Assembly (NCBI RefSeq): GCF_965363235.1
Contig: NC_134840.1
Coordinates: 97,848,416 to 97,912,415 of the forward strand
DNA from: Mytilus galloprovincialis
Taxonomy: Eukaryota > Mollusca > Bivalvia > Mytilida > Mytilidae
Length of the DNA: 64,000 bases
Direction: 5' to 3'
Shown here: positions 43,263 to 55,940 of the stretch, one piece after another
Numbering within the stretch: position 1 is the first letter of the stretch
Layout of the letters: each line of letters begins with the position of its first letter
Position numbers and translations under genes: made by a program
Notes under the pieces: generated by a model
Seen by the model: only the letters and a program-made list of their open reading frames with translations
Database searches by the model: none
Told to the model about the DNA's origin: nothing

Positions 43263-45043
43263 GTTACAGTAAATAGGTGAAATTAGGAATTACATGTAAT
43301 TACTAAAATTTAGGAATTACATGTGATTCCCGATGCACTTAGTAAATACAAGTAATTCCTAAAACTGCCCAGTAATTACCAGTAATTTAATACTGATTTT
43401 AAAATAAATTTTTACACCTATTTACTAACTGTTAAAACAATGTTGTAATATATGGTCAACTGAATAAAAGTTATGGTAATACTAATTAGAAAATCAGTGA
43501 GTATTCAGCTATCAAAATTTTAAGGGTTTTGCAGAACCCAGTGTCTCGCCAACTTTTTCTGTGAGTCGCAGGCCCAAAAAAAATAGGAAAAAAAATATTT
43601 ATAATTTTCCTCTAGATACTATCTTTTGACTAGTTCTGTAAGAATCTTCTATCAAAATTTGTTAAAAATTCAGGATGGTTTATGAAATCTAAACTTTAAC
43701 TGCAGAGTGTATGTTATGTTAACTGGAAAAAAAAATAGTCCGTTTAAATAAGTAATATACGAAAAAAAGTATTACTTTTTTTACAAACTTTATTTCTAGA
43801 TATTATCTTATGATCATAAACAAGCTTCGGTCCAATTTTGGTAGAAATCCAGGATATTTTAACTAAATTAACCACAGTGTGAATGTAATGTTAACTGGCA
43901 TAAAAACTAAGTCCCTTTATAACATTGTATAAGTAAAATACGGGAAAAACTTGATTTTATTTTTACAAAATTTACTTCTTGAAATTTATCTTTTGATCAT
44001 AGACAACTGAAGCTTCTGTTCAAGTTTGGTAGAAATCCAGGATAATTTGAGAAACTTATCAAAATTTAAAAAATATAACCACAGAGCGAATATTTGTGGA
44101 GGCGGCTGGTGACTGAATTATTAGGTTAGTTCGCTATGTCTCGCTTTTGTGACAAAAAACGCAGGCTCGACGAAATCGAAAAGAATGTCAACATTGAAAG
44201 TAAAACAAAAGGAATGGACCATTTAGTTGACTTTTTCAATCCACAAAAAGATCATTCTTATACAGGAAGAAACGATGATAAAATTTTGTTGGAGGTATAT
44301 AACTTATAAGCTTAAGTTTGGAGGTCTTGAAGAACTCATAAAAACATGGAAATATGAAAATGTGATTCTTAACGCCATCAATTTGTAAAAATTTGTTTGT
44401 GAAGAATGTCAGCTTCATCGCAAATGTCTGACAAAAGAAGTCGTAGTTAAACCTATTTTATAAAAGGAATTTAACTCATGTTATTGGCCAAGTTGATATG
44501 CAGAGTATGCCTGATGGAGATTTTTATATAACAAAATTATGATATTTTAAGAATTATCAAGATCATTTAACCAAGTTTGCCATATAATCTAATGTCTATC
44601 TTAAAAAATAGCTGGCTAAGTTGCCTATAAATTTCTCAAAAATGTTTTTCTCAATTTTGGATTGATATCATTGTCTTGCATGCTCAAAATGATTTTTAGG
44701 GAGTTTCAAAACTTATAAAACAACCATTTTCCAGTTTCAATTCACAAACACTGAAGAGTATGCACTTTTAATGTGCCTTATAATCCTTGATCCTTAAGTA
44801 AGCCTTAAAAAATCCCTACCCCTTACTTTCTTATTTGATATCTTGAATTATGTCTTTAATATTTAAACAAAAATATCAAGTTAGTAAATAGCTGTAAAAA
44901 TGACCAAAAAAATCAGTAAATACCTGTAATCACTGAAACAACTAGTAAATACATGTAATTACTAAATTGACTAGTGATTACAGGTATTTACCGAAATGTT
45001 TAGTAATTACGTGTAATTCCTAATTTCACCTATTTACTGTAAC
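43263..45043. mobile_element. Long-TIR element with AGTAATTACATGTAATT motif arrays
   Basis: The left end GTTACAGTAAATAGGTGAAA and the right inverse TTTCACCTATTTACTGTAAC extend to about 50 bp of TIR. Inside each end the phrase TAATTACATGTAATT and AGTAAATAC variants repeat several times (43290-43390 and 44900-45030). The flanks are TA-repeat DNA, so the target duplication cannot be read. A second repeat (43530-44175) sits inside. Confidence 0.75.
43530..44175 (+). repeat. Tandem-core repeat nested in the 43263 element
   Basis: It starts AGAACCCAGTGTCTCGCCAA and has three imperfect units around TTTGGTAGAAATCCAGGATA (about 43660, 43840, 44020). It ends TGTCTCGCTTTTGTGACAAA…GCAGGCTCGACGAAA, an end similar to that of family A. 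It is probably a relative of family A with a different core. Confidence 0.6.
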
Positions 45044-45575
45044 ATATATACATGTCATAATTCATAATTCATTTCGTAGTTAACAATCAAATAAATACTC
45101 CTATTTACATTCAGAATTGCATGGTTTAAATGTATTACTATCATGACTATGGAATTTGCAATTTAAAACTGACATTATATAACAATATCAATTTTAAACT
45201 TTTGCCCTTCAGAAATCAGTATTCATCTTTTAACAGGTATGAAACTTCTTGTCATTGATGATTTGCATCAATCCTCGGTTTGTGAATTCTTTATTGGATT
45301 TGCCAATACTACTAAGGGGATGGTTGACAGAAAACTGAGCCCCATTTTGAAGTCATAACATATTTACCAAAATAGCTGGAAAATGACTGCCAAACTCCTG
45401 ACAGGAAAAAAAAATTGATGCTAACTTGGATAACTATGTTAACAAGACAGCAAATTTGTGGTTACCCTTGACTCAGGTTTTTCAATAAGCACAGGTACCC
45501 AGCGAAATGTCCCTGGATTAAAAATTACATAATGTACATGATAATATGAATGCATAGTTATCTTTTTCTTTACAG

Positions 45576-45600
45576 AATGGGGTTAAATGAACCAAGTTGA
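45576..45600 (+). promoter_or_regulatory. Overlapping upstream ORF at the Kelch gene start
   Basis: The exon begins after the acceptor TTTACAG (ends 45575). An ATG at 45577 opens a 7-codon ORF (stop TGA at 45598-45600) that overlaps the main ATG at 45587 in another frame. Ribosomes reaching the main start would have to scan past this ATG. Whether upstream exons change this is unknown. Confidence 0.5.
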
Positions 45601-48600
45601 TTGCTCAGCTACAAAGAAACTAAAATTATCCAATATGGCTGAAGAAATCGCTCAAGATAGCCCTGCTATTGAAGTGTGTCGTGTGGAGGAAAGACCTGAG
45701 CATGGAATGATGATATTACAAGGCCTCAACAAACTCAAAAATGATAAAATTCTTTGTGATGTTACACTAATTGCTGAAGGTTAATTATATTATATTTATT
45801 AGTATGTACAAGTCAGATGTTGTTTAAAAACAATATAATTAAGATTGGAAATTGGTAATTTCAAAGAAACAATAATCCAACCAAATAGCAGATAACAGCA
45901 AATGGCCACCAATGGGTCTTCAATGCAGCAAGAAAATCCTGCACCCGGAGGTGGGCCTCAATACATGTAGATAATCCTGCACACGGAGGTGGGCCTCGTA
46001 TATGTCAAAGATCACCACTATCAACATTCAATATACATGTATATAGGCTGAAAGACAAATTATATGGTTCTTGAACATTGAAAACTTTGACTGCACAAAA
46101 TAAATTACATGATACTTAATATACATTCAATTTATAGGCTGCAAAAGATGAATTACATGGTTTGTTTACATGATCTGAAAAAAATCTACTGCTGGCAAAA
46201 AAGCAATAAAAAATGAGATATTATACAAAATGTATGTGAAACAATAGAAGCAAAATAAATGCATGCATCAATTAAGAAAATTTCTAAATGTACAGTAATT
46301 GTAAATTTCAATGTACAGTATTTAACTGAAACTAGTAAAGATCTCCCATCACCACCAAATTCCTGAATATAAAGGGACATAACTCTATAGGATAAATAAT
46401 AAATAGATAATTAAGCTTTATTTAGAGTCAGCATAGTATACAAACAAGGAAGACACTAAATAAAGATTATTTATTGAAATTGAAATTGATGCATGCATTT
46501 ATTATTGCGATTCTTGACTACTGGAAAAAAAGGCTAATCTAATTAATGAGATATAAACTAAAACAACTAGGGACAGTCATATTAACTTGTGGAGTTAGAG
46601 TACTTACTTCACCTGGCTCAATATGTTTAATTGTTTTTACATAGGCGGTAATGGTAACGTTTTTTCCTGTAGCTCAGTCCATATCGTAAACTTGGATATG
46701 TATGATAGCTCGTTTCGAAGCTGTGACATTTTCACATATGTGGTTAAATTTTCGGGGTACGAAGTAAGATTACTTTTTCCGTAAATTAGCAAACCCCGAA
46801 CATCCTTTTGTGATGCGGCTCCTTGTGGTAAAATATCCCCTTTTTAACACAATAAGTTCTTTGAAAATTTAATACTTTGAACACATTCAATAGCTCCATA
46901 GTTTTTACACATTTATTCTATGTTCCTCTACTTTCCTAATCACCACAAATAATTAAGTTCAGTCATTTGTTAAAAATAGAAACATGTCCAATATCACTAC
47001 ACAGAGATTTTTTCTTTACACGTGACTATTGAGTTCCTCATTTCGAGGCGCATTAGGGATGTTGTCCCATATTGCAATCCATAGTTCTGATTTTTCCAAA
47101 TATTTTTATGTGATCTTCATCGGTATGACATTCTGAATAAATCTGTATATTTTTGTCCATTTCTGAAAAAAAATAAAGTTGTTTCAGCACTATAAGGCAA
47201 TGACACTTTTATCGCTATATTTATTTATTTTGAATACAAAGTGTATGCATAATTAATTTCTTCCAGTATACCTTCACTAGTCAAAAGAAGGACAAAACAT
47301 CTGAATGTAACCTTAAATTACAACACACAGACCCTGTTAAAGCATTCAATAAAATTTTCTGGTGCCTAAAAGTGCATTTTGACAGAAATTATGCAAAAAT
47401 GAAGATTTCATAAAAAAAACACCAAAATACTTAATTATTCTAGCCAGTGGAAACCTTGTATTTTATACTGTAGAAACCACTATAAACTACTGTAAAAGTC
47501 ATTTGAATCATATAATTAGAGTGCAATGAAGTGCAAATTTTCAAAACTTGTTCTTTCACATAATTCTATTTGAGAAAAAATGTTTTTTACATGTATTTCA
47601 GTGAAAATCTTTTATCAGTGAGATATCGGCATGAGGTTTTAAAGGAAACATTGTGGCATCACACGTAATATGGCGTCATTAACTAACGACATATCAAAAT
47701 AATGCTAATTATAGTTTGCAGTGTTACATGAAGAACAGTTGCCGCAAGGTTTAACTTGAAATATGGAGTCGAAAAGATCAGTAACCAAGCATTTTCATTT
47801 AATGCCAAGACCATAGCAACAGTTTTCATATCAGTATGTTTTTAACATACCGACTGTAATTTGAATTGCATAAATACCATAAATAAACAATTTAGAGCTT
47901 GCCAAATAAAACAAAATGCTTACCAGTTATTCAGGACCTTTTAAAACCTCTAGTTTGCCATCTCAGGTTAAAAAGTAATGATATGTCTGGAACTGAAATA
48001 AGACAAAAAAATTACTCAGGCTGTGTTATTATTTGGTTTAGATACATATAAAGTATTATTGAGAGAGCAAAAATCAAATTCTTGAAAGTTTTATCCAAAG
48101 AAAGAAAAATGCTTCTCCCTTGTGGCTTATCAACCTTCATTTAAATCTTTTATATTAGCAGCAACGAGTGCTAGCTAACTAGCTTAATAGTTGAAAAGGT
48201 GCAGCAATATTGTTTTCAAAAGTTTTGTTGATCCTCCCCCTTTTTCACTGAGAAAAGACAATATCTTGTGATTTGCTAGTGTGCATTACAAATAATAATT
48301 CATGATTTCCTTAATAAATGTACATGTTTGACTGTTTATTAACTGCATATGATATCTACTGACCATGGGTCAAATTATTGGATAAAAGCACATGTGATGA
48401 TGTATTTCACTTTACTCGTATGAAGTGTGTTATCTCCCTTGATTATCAGTTATTCCTGTAAACCGGAGTGATAATTACATAACAAAGACTGTATTGTGTC
48501 ATGTTTACTTACAGCTAAAACTATTATGTTATAAGTTTATGCCTTTTTCAATTCATAAACAAATTCCTTTCGGATCTCTCAGGGGTGTAAACAAAGTTAG

Positions 48601-51311
48601 AATTGTGCCTAAAAAAAGTGTTCAGCCCCGTGCCAGTAATGCATTTTAAAAGCGAAAATTTCATTGAGTATTTGCTGGTATTTATCTATAATGGTTATCT
48701 AAAATCATCTGGGATATCTAGGTATAAATAAAAAAATACTAACCATCATTTTCACCCTTTTTCCGGGTGTACAAGGTGAAATCATCCATAGATCACTCTG
48801 AAAACTTCTGATTAATCTTTTTGTAAATTGGCTCAATATCTTTAATTGTTTTTACATAGGCGGTAATGGTAACTTTTTTTCCTGTAGCTCAGTCCATATC
48901 GTAAACTTGGATATGTATGATAGCTCGTTTCGAAGCTGTGACATTTTCACATATGTGGTTAAATTTTCGGGGTACGAAGTGAGATTACTTTTTCCGTAAA
49001 TTAGCAAACCCCGAACATCCTTTTGTGATACGGCTCCTTGTGGTAAAATATCCCCTTTTTAACACAATAAGTTCTTTGAAAATTTAATACTTTGAACACA
49101 TTCAATAGCTCCATAGTTTTTACACATTTATTCTATGTTCCTCTACTTTCCTAATCACCACAAATAATTAAGTTCAGTCATTTGTTAAAAATAGAAACAT
49201 GTCCAATATCACTACACAGAGATTTTTTCTTTACACGTGACTATTGAGTTCCTCATTTCGAGGCGCATTAGGGATGTTGTCCCACCTTTTGTCTGGATAA
49301 AGATGGATTGATATGGCTGAGAAACATGCGTTAGATAAGGCACAGTTGTCAAGTGACCTTTATTGACCAATACTAACATTATAAATATTTGTAAATACAT
49401 GTATGTTATAAAATAAAATAAAAACAGCTAGTATTTATCAATTAATATAAATAGATCAGTCTTCACAAATGAAAAACAAAAGTTATTTGTTATTTATCCA
49501 TAAGTTCATTTTGTTTCAAACTAATGTTGGTAGTGCACACCGTGGTTGAAAAATTACGTATGACTAACAACAATGAACAATAATGTGTATTTATATATAA
49601 TTTATTGTTACTATGGTAAAAAGTATTCAGCTTTTCATTAATTTTGCTCCCTTCTTTTTCAGGTCAGAAGTTTGAAGCTCATCGTGTAGTACTGGTATCC
49701 TGTTCTGACTACTTCAGGTCAATGTTTACCAGTGGAATGAAAGAAAGTACACAGAAAGAAATAGAATTACGAGGAATAACAAGTAAAGGGCTGGACAAAA
49801 CATTAGAAATAATCTACACATCAACCACTTCTTTGGAAGGGGATGATATATTTGATGTGATAGCTGCTGCCACTCATTTGCAAGTCACTCCAGTTATCGA
49901 ATTTTGTGAGAGAAACTTTCTAAGTGGAATGAATACAACTAATTTTTACGATTTTATTAATACGGCTAAATTGTATAGTATGAACAATGCATTGAAGCAA
50001 ATTGATGTATTCATAGCCAGAAATTTAATGCATATATCAAAGGAAGGTACGTTACATTTACTGACTAATGAACAAATGGTAAACTGTCTGAACAGTGATC
50101 AATTAGGTCTGAAGGAGATCGACATTTTCCATATAACGTGGGAGTGGTTCCTTCTCAACAGTAACCAGGAAGATCAAGCTATAGAACTAATGAAATTGAT
50201 ACGATTTCCAATGATAAATCCTGCTGACTTAGTGCAGACAGTTCAAAGGGTTGATATGATGATGACCAACCCAGAGCTGCGGCAAATGGTACTTAGTGCT
50301 CTTAACTATCATGTAGTTCCTCATTCACAACCGTTAGAAAAAACATTTAATGTCCAGTTACGTAGCTTTGTCGAGAGATTAGTCAGCGTGGGTGGTAGGG
50401 AAATTCATCCCAACCCTGGGCTGCATGATGAAATTCTTGTGTTTGATTCTAAAATAACGTCTAATAGTTTATTAAATAGGACCGAGTTAGCTTCCCTTCC
50501 AAGTGCACTTAGTCATATGCAGGTTGTAGTATATAATAACTTCTTATATGTGTTGGGTGGCTGTACCACACAGTGTGCACACGGAGAATCAGCCGTAAAT
50601 TCTGTGTTACGTTATGATCCTCGTTTTGATACATGGTTTCAGGTGTGCCCCATGATTAATAAGAGAGCTTACTTCTTTGCTGGAGTATTGAACGATAGAA
50701 TTTACACTGTAGGAGGAAAATTTAAAGATGGCAGCCTAGCTACTGCGGAAGCTTACAATCCTACTGATAACATTTGGGAACCAATCTCTCCTATGCCGAT
50801 GTCATATCATGCTCATGCTGGGGCGGTGTATGGGAACTTTATCTATATCTCAGGTGGATATAGTGGAAATCATTTTACCCCCGACATGCAGCGCTATGAC
50901 CCGGCCACGAATCAATGGGAGGATATGGCAGCCATGTTAACCCAGAGAGGATGGCATGTGATGTGTGCAGCTCAGGATAAACTGTATGTGTTCGGAGGGT
51001 GTAATCTAAATGTTAACCAGCAAGCTATGCCTGTGATGCAGTCAGAGTGTTACGACCCATTGACTGATCAGTGGACAATTATTGCTCCGTTATCTGTTTC
51101 ACACAAAGAAGCGTCTTGTGTAGTATATAATGATCATATCTATGTGTTAGGCGGTTACAATGTTCAGACAAAAACTGGTCAGAAACTTGTATCGCGATAT
51201 GACTTGTATACTGGAATCTGGGAAACGGTTGGTGCTCTGCCACGAAGTCTAACTGGAGTCGGTTATTGTACATTAAAACTGCCAGCATACAACATCGATG
51301 AAGTTGATTAA
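45587..51311 (+). CDS. BTB-BACK-Kelch protein (KLHL family), complete, 613 aa
   Basis: This is a Kelch-like protein, expected to be a substrate adaptor for CUL3 ubiquitin ligase. Coding exons are 45587-45779 and 49663-51311, joined at phase 1 (GAA G|GT CAG). The BTB domain covers about 40-150 (GLNKLKNDKILCDVTL, HRVVLVSCSDYFRSMFTSGM) and BACK about 155-270 (FYDFINTAKLYSM, MKLIRFPMINPADLV). Six Kelch-type repeats lie at about 300-605, with the usual GG pairs and Y/W spacing (FLYVLGG, IYTVGGK, FIYISGG, LYVFGGC, IYVLGGY). The overall pattern resembles the KLHL9/13/26/36 group, including RGWHVMC and the C-terminal LTGVGYCTLKLP, but I cannot fix the orthologue, so no symbol is given. The intron falls inside the BTB domain. 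The start is the first in-frame ATG of the exon; an alternative is Met17. Confidence 0.95.
45885..46010 (+). repeat. SINE-like dispersed fragment with duplicated tail
   Basis: It contains GGCCACCAATGGGTCTTCAA followed by two copies of a ~25-bp phrase (ATCCTGCACCCGGAGGTGGG and ATCCTGCACACGGAGGTGGG). The first part is a phrase I recognise from bivalve dispersed repeats. It lies in the Kelch gene intron. Confidence 0.5.
46615..47069 (+). repeat. 455-bp duplicated block, copy 1
   Basis: Near-identical (only a handful of differences seen by eye) to 48830-49284 in the same Kelch intron. It begins GGCTCAATATGTTTAATTGT and ends GGGATGTTGTCCCA. It has no long ORF. It contains a short inverted pair, TTCGGGGT / ACCCCGAA. 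Confidence 0.92.
47070..48829. other. Kelch intron between the duplicated blocks
   Basis: No exon, RNA or repeat recognised. The sequence next to the two 455-bp copies differs on both sides, so the duplication boundaries are sharp. Confidence 0.5.
48830..49284 (+). repeat. 455-bp duplicated block, copy 2
   Basis: Direct-orientation copy of 46615-47069, 2,215 bp downstream. It begins GGCTCAATATCTTTAATTGT. The differences are single bases (for example GATACGG instead of GATGCGG), indicating recent copying. Confidence 0.92.
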
Positions 51312-51469
51312 ATTGTATGATTTTCAAGTTGTTTAACAAGTTTAAGGGGGTAGACCTGGGTTAAGGGGAAACAATTCTTTTGTTGGTTGTGTGTTTGTAT
51401 AAGGTTTTTGAAGCTTTTTGAATCTTTACTTATTCATGAAAATGATAGTCAAAAACACTTCAGTGATTT

Positions 51470-53483
51470 TTATACGACCGCAAAATTTGAAAAATTTTTC
51501 GTCGTATATTGCTATCACGTTGGCGTCTGCGTCGTCGTCGTCGTCCGAATACTTTTAGTTTTCGCACTCTAACTTGAGTAAAAGTGAATAGAAATCTATG
51601 AAATTTTAACACAAGGTTTATGACCACAAAAGGAAGGTTGGGATTGATTTTGGGAGTTTTGGTCCCAACATTTTAGGAATTAAGGGCCAAAAAGGGCCCA
51701 AATAAGCATTTTCTTGGTTTTCGCACTATAACTTTAGTTTAAGTTAATAGAAATCTATGAAATTTTGACACAAGGTTTATGACCACAAAAGAAAGGTTGG
51801 TATTGATTTTGGGAGTTTTGGTTCCAACAGTTTAGGAATTAGGGGCCAAAAAAGGGCCCAAATAAGCATTATTCTTGGTTTTCGCACAATAACTTTAGTT
51901 TAAGTAAATAGAAATCAATGAAATTTAAACACAATGTTTATGACCACAAAAGGAAGGTTGGTATTGATTTTGGGAGTTTAGGTCCCAACAGTTTAGGAAT
52001 TAGGGGCCAAAAAGGGACCCAAATAAGCATTTTTCTTGGTTTTCGCACCATAACTTTAGTATAAGTAAATAGAAATCTATGAAATTTAAACACAAGGTTT
52101 ATGACCATAAAAGGAAGGTTGGTATTGATTTTGGGAGTTTTGGTCCTAACAGTTTAGGAATAAAGGGCCCAAAGGGTCCAAAATTAAACTTTGTTTGATT
52201 TCATCAAAAATTGAATAATTGGGGTTTTTTGATATGCCGAATCTAACTGTGTATGTAGATTCTTAATTTTTGGTCCCGTTTTCAAATTGGTCTACATTAA
52301 GGTCCAAAGGGTCCAAAATTAAACTTAGTTTGATTTTAACAAAAATTGAATCCTTGGGGTTCTTTGATATGCTGAATCTAAAAATGTACTTAGATTTTTT
52401 ATTATTGGCCCTGTTTTCAAGTTGGTCCAAATCGGGGTCCAAAATTAAACTTTGTTTGATTTCATCAAAAATTGAATAATTGGGGTTCTTTGATATGCCA
52501 AATCTAACTGTGTATGTAGATTCTTAATTTTTGGTCCCGTTTTAAAATTGGTTTACATTAAAGTCCAAAGGGTCCAAAATTAAACTAAGTATGATTTTAA
52601 CAAAAATTGAATTCTTGGGCCTCTTTGATATGCTGAATCTAAACATGTACTAAGATTGTTGATTATGGGCCCAGTTTTCAAGTTAGTCCAAATCAGGATC
52701 CAAAATTATTATATTAAGTATTGTGCAATAGCAAGAAATTTTCAATTGCACAGTATTCAGCAATAGCAAGAAATCTTCAATTGCACAGTATTGTGCAATA
52801 GCAAGAAATCTTCAATTGCACATTATTGTGCAATAGCAAATATTTTCAATTGCACAGTATTGCACAATAGCAAGAAATATCTAATTGCACAATATTGTGC
52901 AATAGCAAAAAATTCCAATTGGATTTCAATTGGAGTTATCTTTCTTTGTCCAGAATAGTAATTGAATCAACTTAAATCATTGTTTTATACAATATACAAT
53001 GTATATTCACTTTTACTACCAACTGATAGATTAAAACAATCTTTACCATTCAGTGATAGCAAGCAGTTTTTTTACATTTTAATATTTTATGATGTATTTA
53101 AATGAGTAGTTATTGTTGCAAACTTCAAGAAAAATTGAATTGAGATCAGTTTTGAAATAAGGGAAAGGGGGATGTGAAAAAAAAATTGGGGGGTCAATTT
53201 TTTTCATTTCAGATTTCATAAATAAAAAGAAAATTTCTTCAAACATTTTTTTTGAGAGGATTAATATTCAACAGCATAGTGAATTGCTCAAAGGCAAAAA
53301 AAAAATTTTAAGTTCATTAGACCACATTCATTCTGTGTCAGAAACCTATGCTGTGTCAACTATTTAATCACAGTCCAAATTTAGAGCTGAATCCAGCTTG
53401 AATGTTGTGTCCATACTTGCCCCAACCATTCAGGGTTCAACCTCTGCGGTCATATAAAGCTGCGCCCTGCGGAGCATCTGGTT
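51470..53483 (+). mobile_element. Helentron-like non-autonomous element with multiple tandem cores
   Basis: It starts TTATACGACCGCA, with (GTC)n at about 51530-51545. Four ~145-bp units cover 51555-52170 (GAAATCTATGAAATTT…TTGGTATTGATTTTGGGAGT). Two longer unit pairs cover 52170-52700 (GGGTCCAAAATTAAACT…). A 35-bp array lies at 52723-52915. Near the 3' end TGCGGTCATATAA (53445-53457) is the inverse of the 5' start, followed by a hairpin (GCTGCGCCCTGCGGAGC, 53459-53475) and the end. Order and parts match Helentron-associated elements and parallel the one at 28224. Confidence 0.72.
52723..52915 (+). repeat. 35-bp minisatellite (TTGTGCAATAGCAAGAAATC)
   Basis: About six units of CACAGTATTGTGCAATAGCA…TCTTCAATTG. 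TTGTGCAA and TTGCACAA are partly palindromic, so each unit can fold. It forms part of the element at 51470. Confidence 0.85.
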
Positions 53484-53938
53484 AAAGAGTTATTTCCCTT
53501 AACTAAGTTTATCTTCTTAAACAATATTGTGTGAATTTGAGGCAAGAATGTGATTTCTTTCAGGTATGAAAAAAAATATAGTTGTGTTTCCTGCCTTCAT
53601 ACATTTTATGAACATTTTTGGTTACCATGGTAATGGTAAGCAGTTTTAAAAATCCCATAATCATGATAAAATCTTCAAAAATATTTTTCAAGAAAAAAAA
53701 CTTTTTTGTCAACCTTGCTGCAAATGATCCTCCTACCCATAAGACATGTAAGACAGGAAACAAGTATATGTATATATATTTTGTAGCCTAACAAAAATTT
53801 CAAATAATCTCAATTTTTCTGAGAGCTTTCATTCAACAATTTAGCATACTCTCTTTAATATTGATAATTTTAAATATCAATTGCATGAAAGTGCAGGGTC
53901 CTCAGTAAATTGGAAATACAGTGTATAAATATATCATA

Positions 53939-54141
53939 CTGTTAATCCAGAAATTATTGCGAGTTTTATTTATGCATAAAATGTGACTAGCTGAGTACCA
54001 CAATAATAACAACAAGCATTCTGATATATATATCTTTTTACAGAATTAACTGATATCACCATATGATAAGTAATCTTGAATGTTTGTCCATTCTTGAAAA
54101 ATTGCAGTAATAAATTAACACAATAATTTCTGAATTTACAG
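53939..54141. mobile_element. TA-flanked (Tc1/mariner-type) MITE, second copy
   Basis: CTGTTAATCCAGAAATTATT to AATAATTTCTGAATTTACAG, flanked by TA on both sides, 203 bp. Same family as 18213-18419. Confidence 0.82.
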
Positions 54142-55284
54142 TACATGTATATATAATAAACATGATAAACGTATTGTCTTGTGTACAATTTAGCATTTGT
54201 TAATCAATTAGATGCACTAGTATGTGACATTCAGAGGGGACACAAACATTAATTTGACAAACCACCAGGAAAGGACAATCATAGAGCCTTTGGCTTTGCA
54301 ATATGTCCAACTAATTTTATGCAGATTTTCACCAGTAAAAAACTGAACATGTTGATTAAGGCTCAAGTGACTTTTTCACCTTGTTTTATAAAGTTCTTAA
54401 AATAAATTTTAATGATAATTGGATCTGTTAACAAGTTAAAATTCTTACAAGTTTTTTTTTGGCTCAAATGACATGTACTTAACCTGTACTGTGCATGACA
54501 AAGAAATACTATTTTAAAGAACTCCAATGCAGCTGATTATTCAAATTTACTTACCATGCTTACTGTTGGTTTATTTGTTTGTGGAAACACAATTTTGTGG
54601 AATTAGGAAAAACTGTATTTTTTTGGATTTTTGATTTTGTGGTATAGCATAATTCTGCATACAACCTAATAGAAAATATATACATTGTTTAATAATAAAA
54701 TTTATGGTTTAACTATTACCAAGAAATCGGCGAATATTGGTATCACACATATAATAATGAATCTTGGTACACAGCAAGTTCATTTTATGTCTGTAATTGT
54801 TTTGTTTGCTTTTTGATATATACAAATTCAGATATTTTCAATACAGAATGGTTGAGCAAACAGATGATGATATTCAGAGATCAAACTCAGATTTATTAAT
54901 ATTTGTTTTTTTAATTTCTAATTTTGTACTTAACGGTAGAAAAACTAGCAGTTATCTCCCTTTTATCATGCCTGTGTTACATGTACTGCTTTTTATTCAC
55001 AAACATTTCATTTTGGCAACAATTCAATAATTCATTGAGGTAACAACTTTTGCTTTAAAACTTGATTTCTATAAAATGCCTTCTTTATTCATCTAAATAT
55101 CTTTTAAAAAGAAACACAAGTTCGTTACTTCATCAGTTTATATCAATATAGAGCAATAAAACCTTATTTCTTAAAATACTTGTACGTTTTTTTTACACAT
55201 TTTCAATCAAACACCTTCATTTTTGCTGAGTCGGTTCACATTTTGATACAACATCCATGTTTATAAAAACTTGACATTTTTTTT
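54142..55284. other. Intergenic, nothing recognised
   Basis: AT-rich DNA. The open frame at 54797-55030 is low-complexity and hydrophobic, without a family match or splice context. I see nothing else. Confidence 0.4.
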
Positions 55285-55940
55285 CAATAGCTGCCATGCA
55301 GAAACTGTTAACACTTTAGATTCAATAGCAGCCATGCAGAAACTGTTAACACTTTAGATTCAATAGCTGCCATGCAGAAACTGTCAACACTTTAGATTCA
55401 GTGGCTGCCATGCAGAAACTGTTAACACTTTAGATTCAGTGGCTGCCATGCAGAAACTGTTAACACTTTAGATTCAGTGACTGCCATGCAGAAACTGTTA
55501 ACAATTTAGATTCAGTGACTGCCATGCAAAAACTGCTAACAATTTAGATATGGTGGCTGCCATGCAGAAATATTTTACAATTTAGTTCCAATGATAGCAA
55601 TGTTTGCAGAGATTGTTAACAAGTTAGATTCTGTGGCTGCAATGTTTGCAGAAAATGTTTACAATTTAGATAAAGTGGCTGCCATGCAGAAACTGTTAAC
55701 AGTTTAGATTCAGTGGCTGCCATGCAGAAACTTTACAATATAGATTATGTGGCCACCATGCAGCAACTAATTACCGTTAAGTTTCTATTACTGAAACGTT
55801 TGTGGAAATTGTTTACAATTTAGATTTAGAGGCTGCCATGCAGAAATGTTTATAATTTTTTTTCAATGGCCACCATATTTGTAGAAGCTGTTCACATTTC
55901 AGTGGATGTCATGTTTGGAGAAACTGTTTACTACTATGTT
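55285..55940 (+). repeat. ~38-bp minisatellite (GCTGCCATGCAGAAACTGTTAA)
   Basis: Units of the form TTCAATAGCTGCCATGCAGA-AACTGTTAACACTTTAGA repeat cleanly about eight times from 55285 to 55600. They then decay into diverged units to about 55940. Age increases to the right, as expected when arrays expand at one side. Confidence 0.85.
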
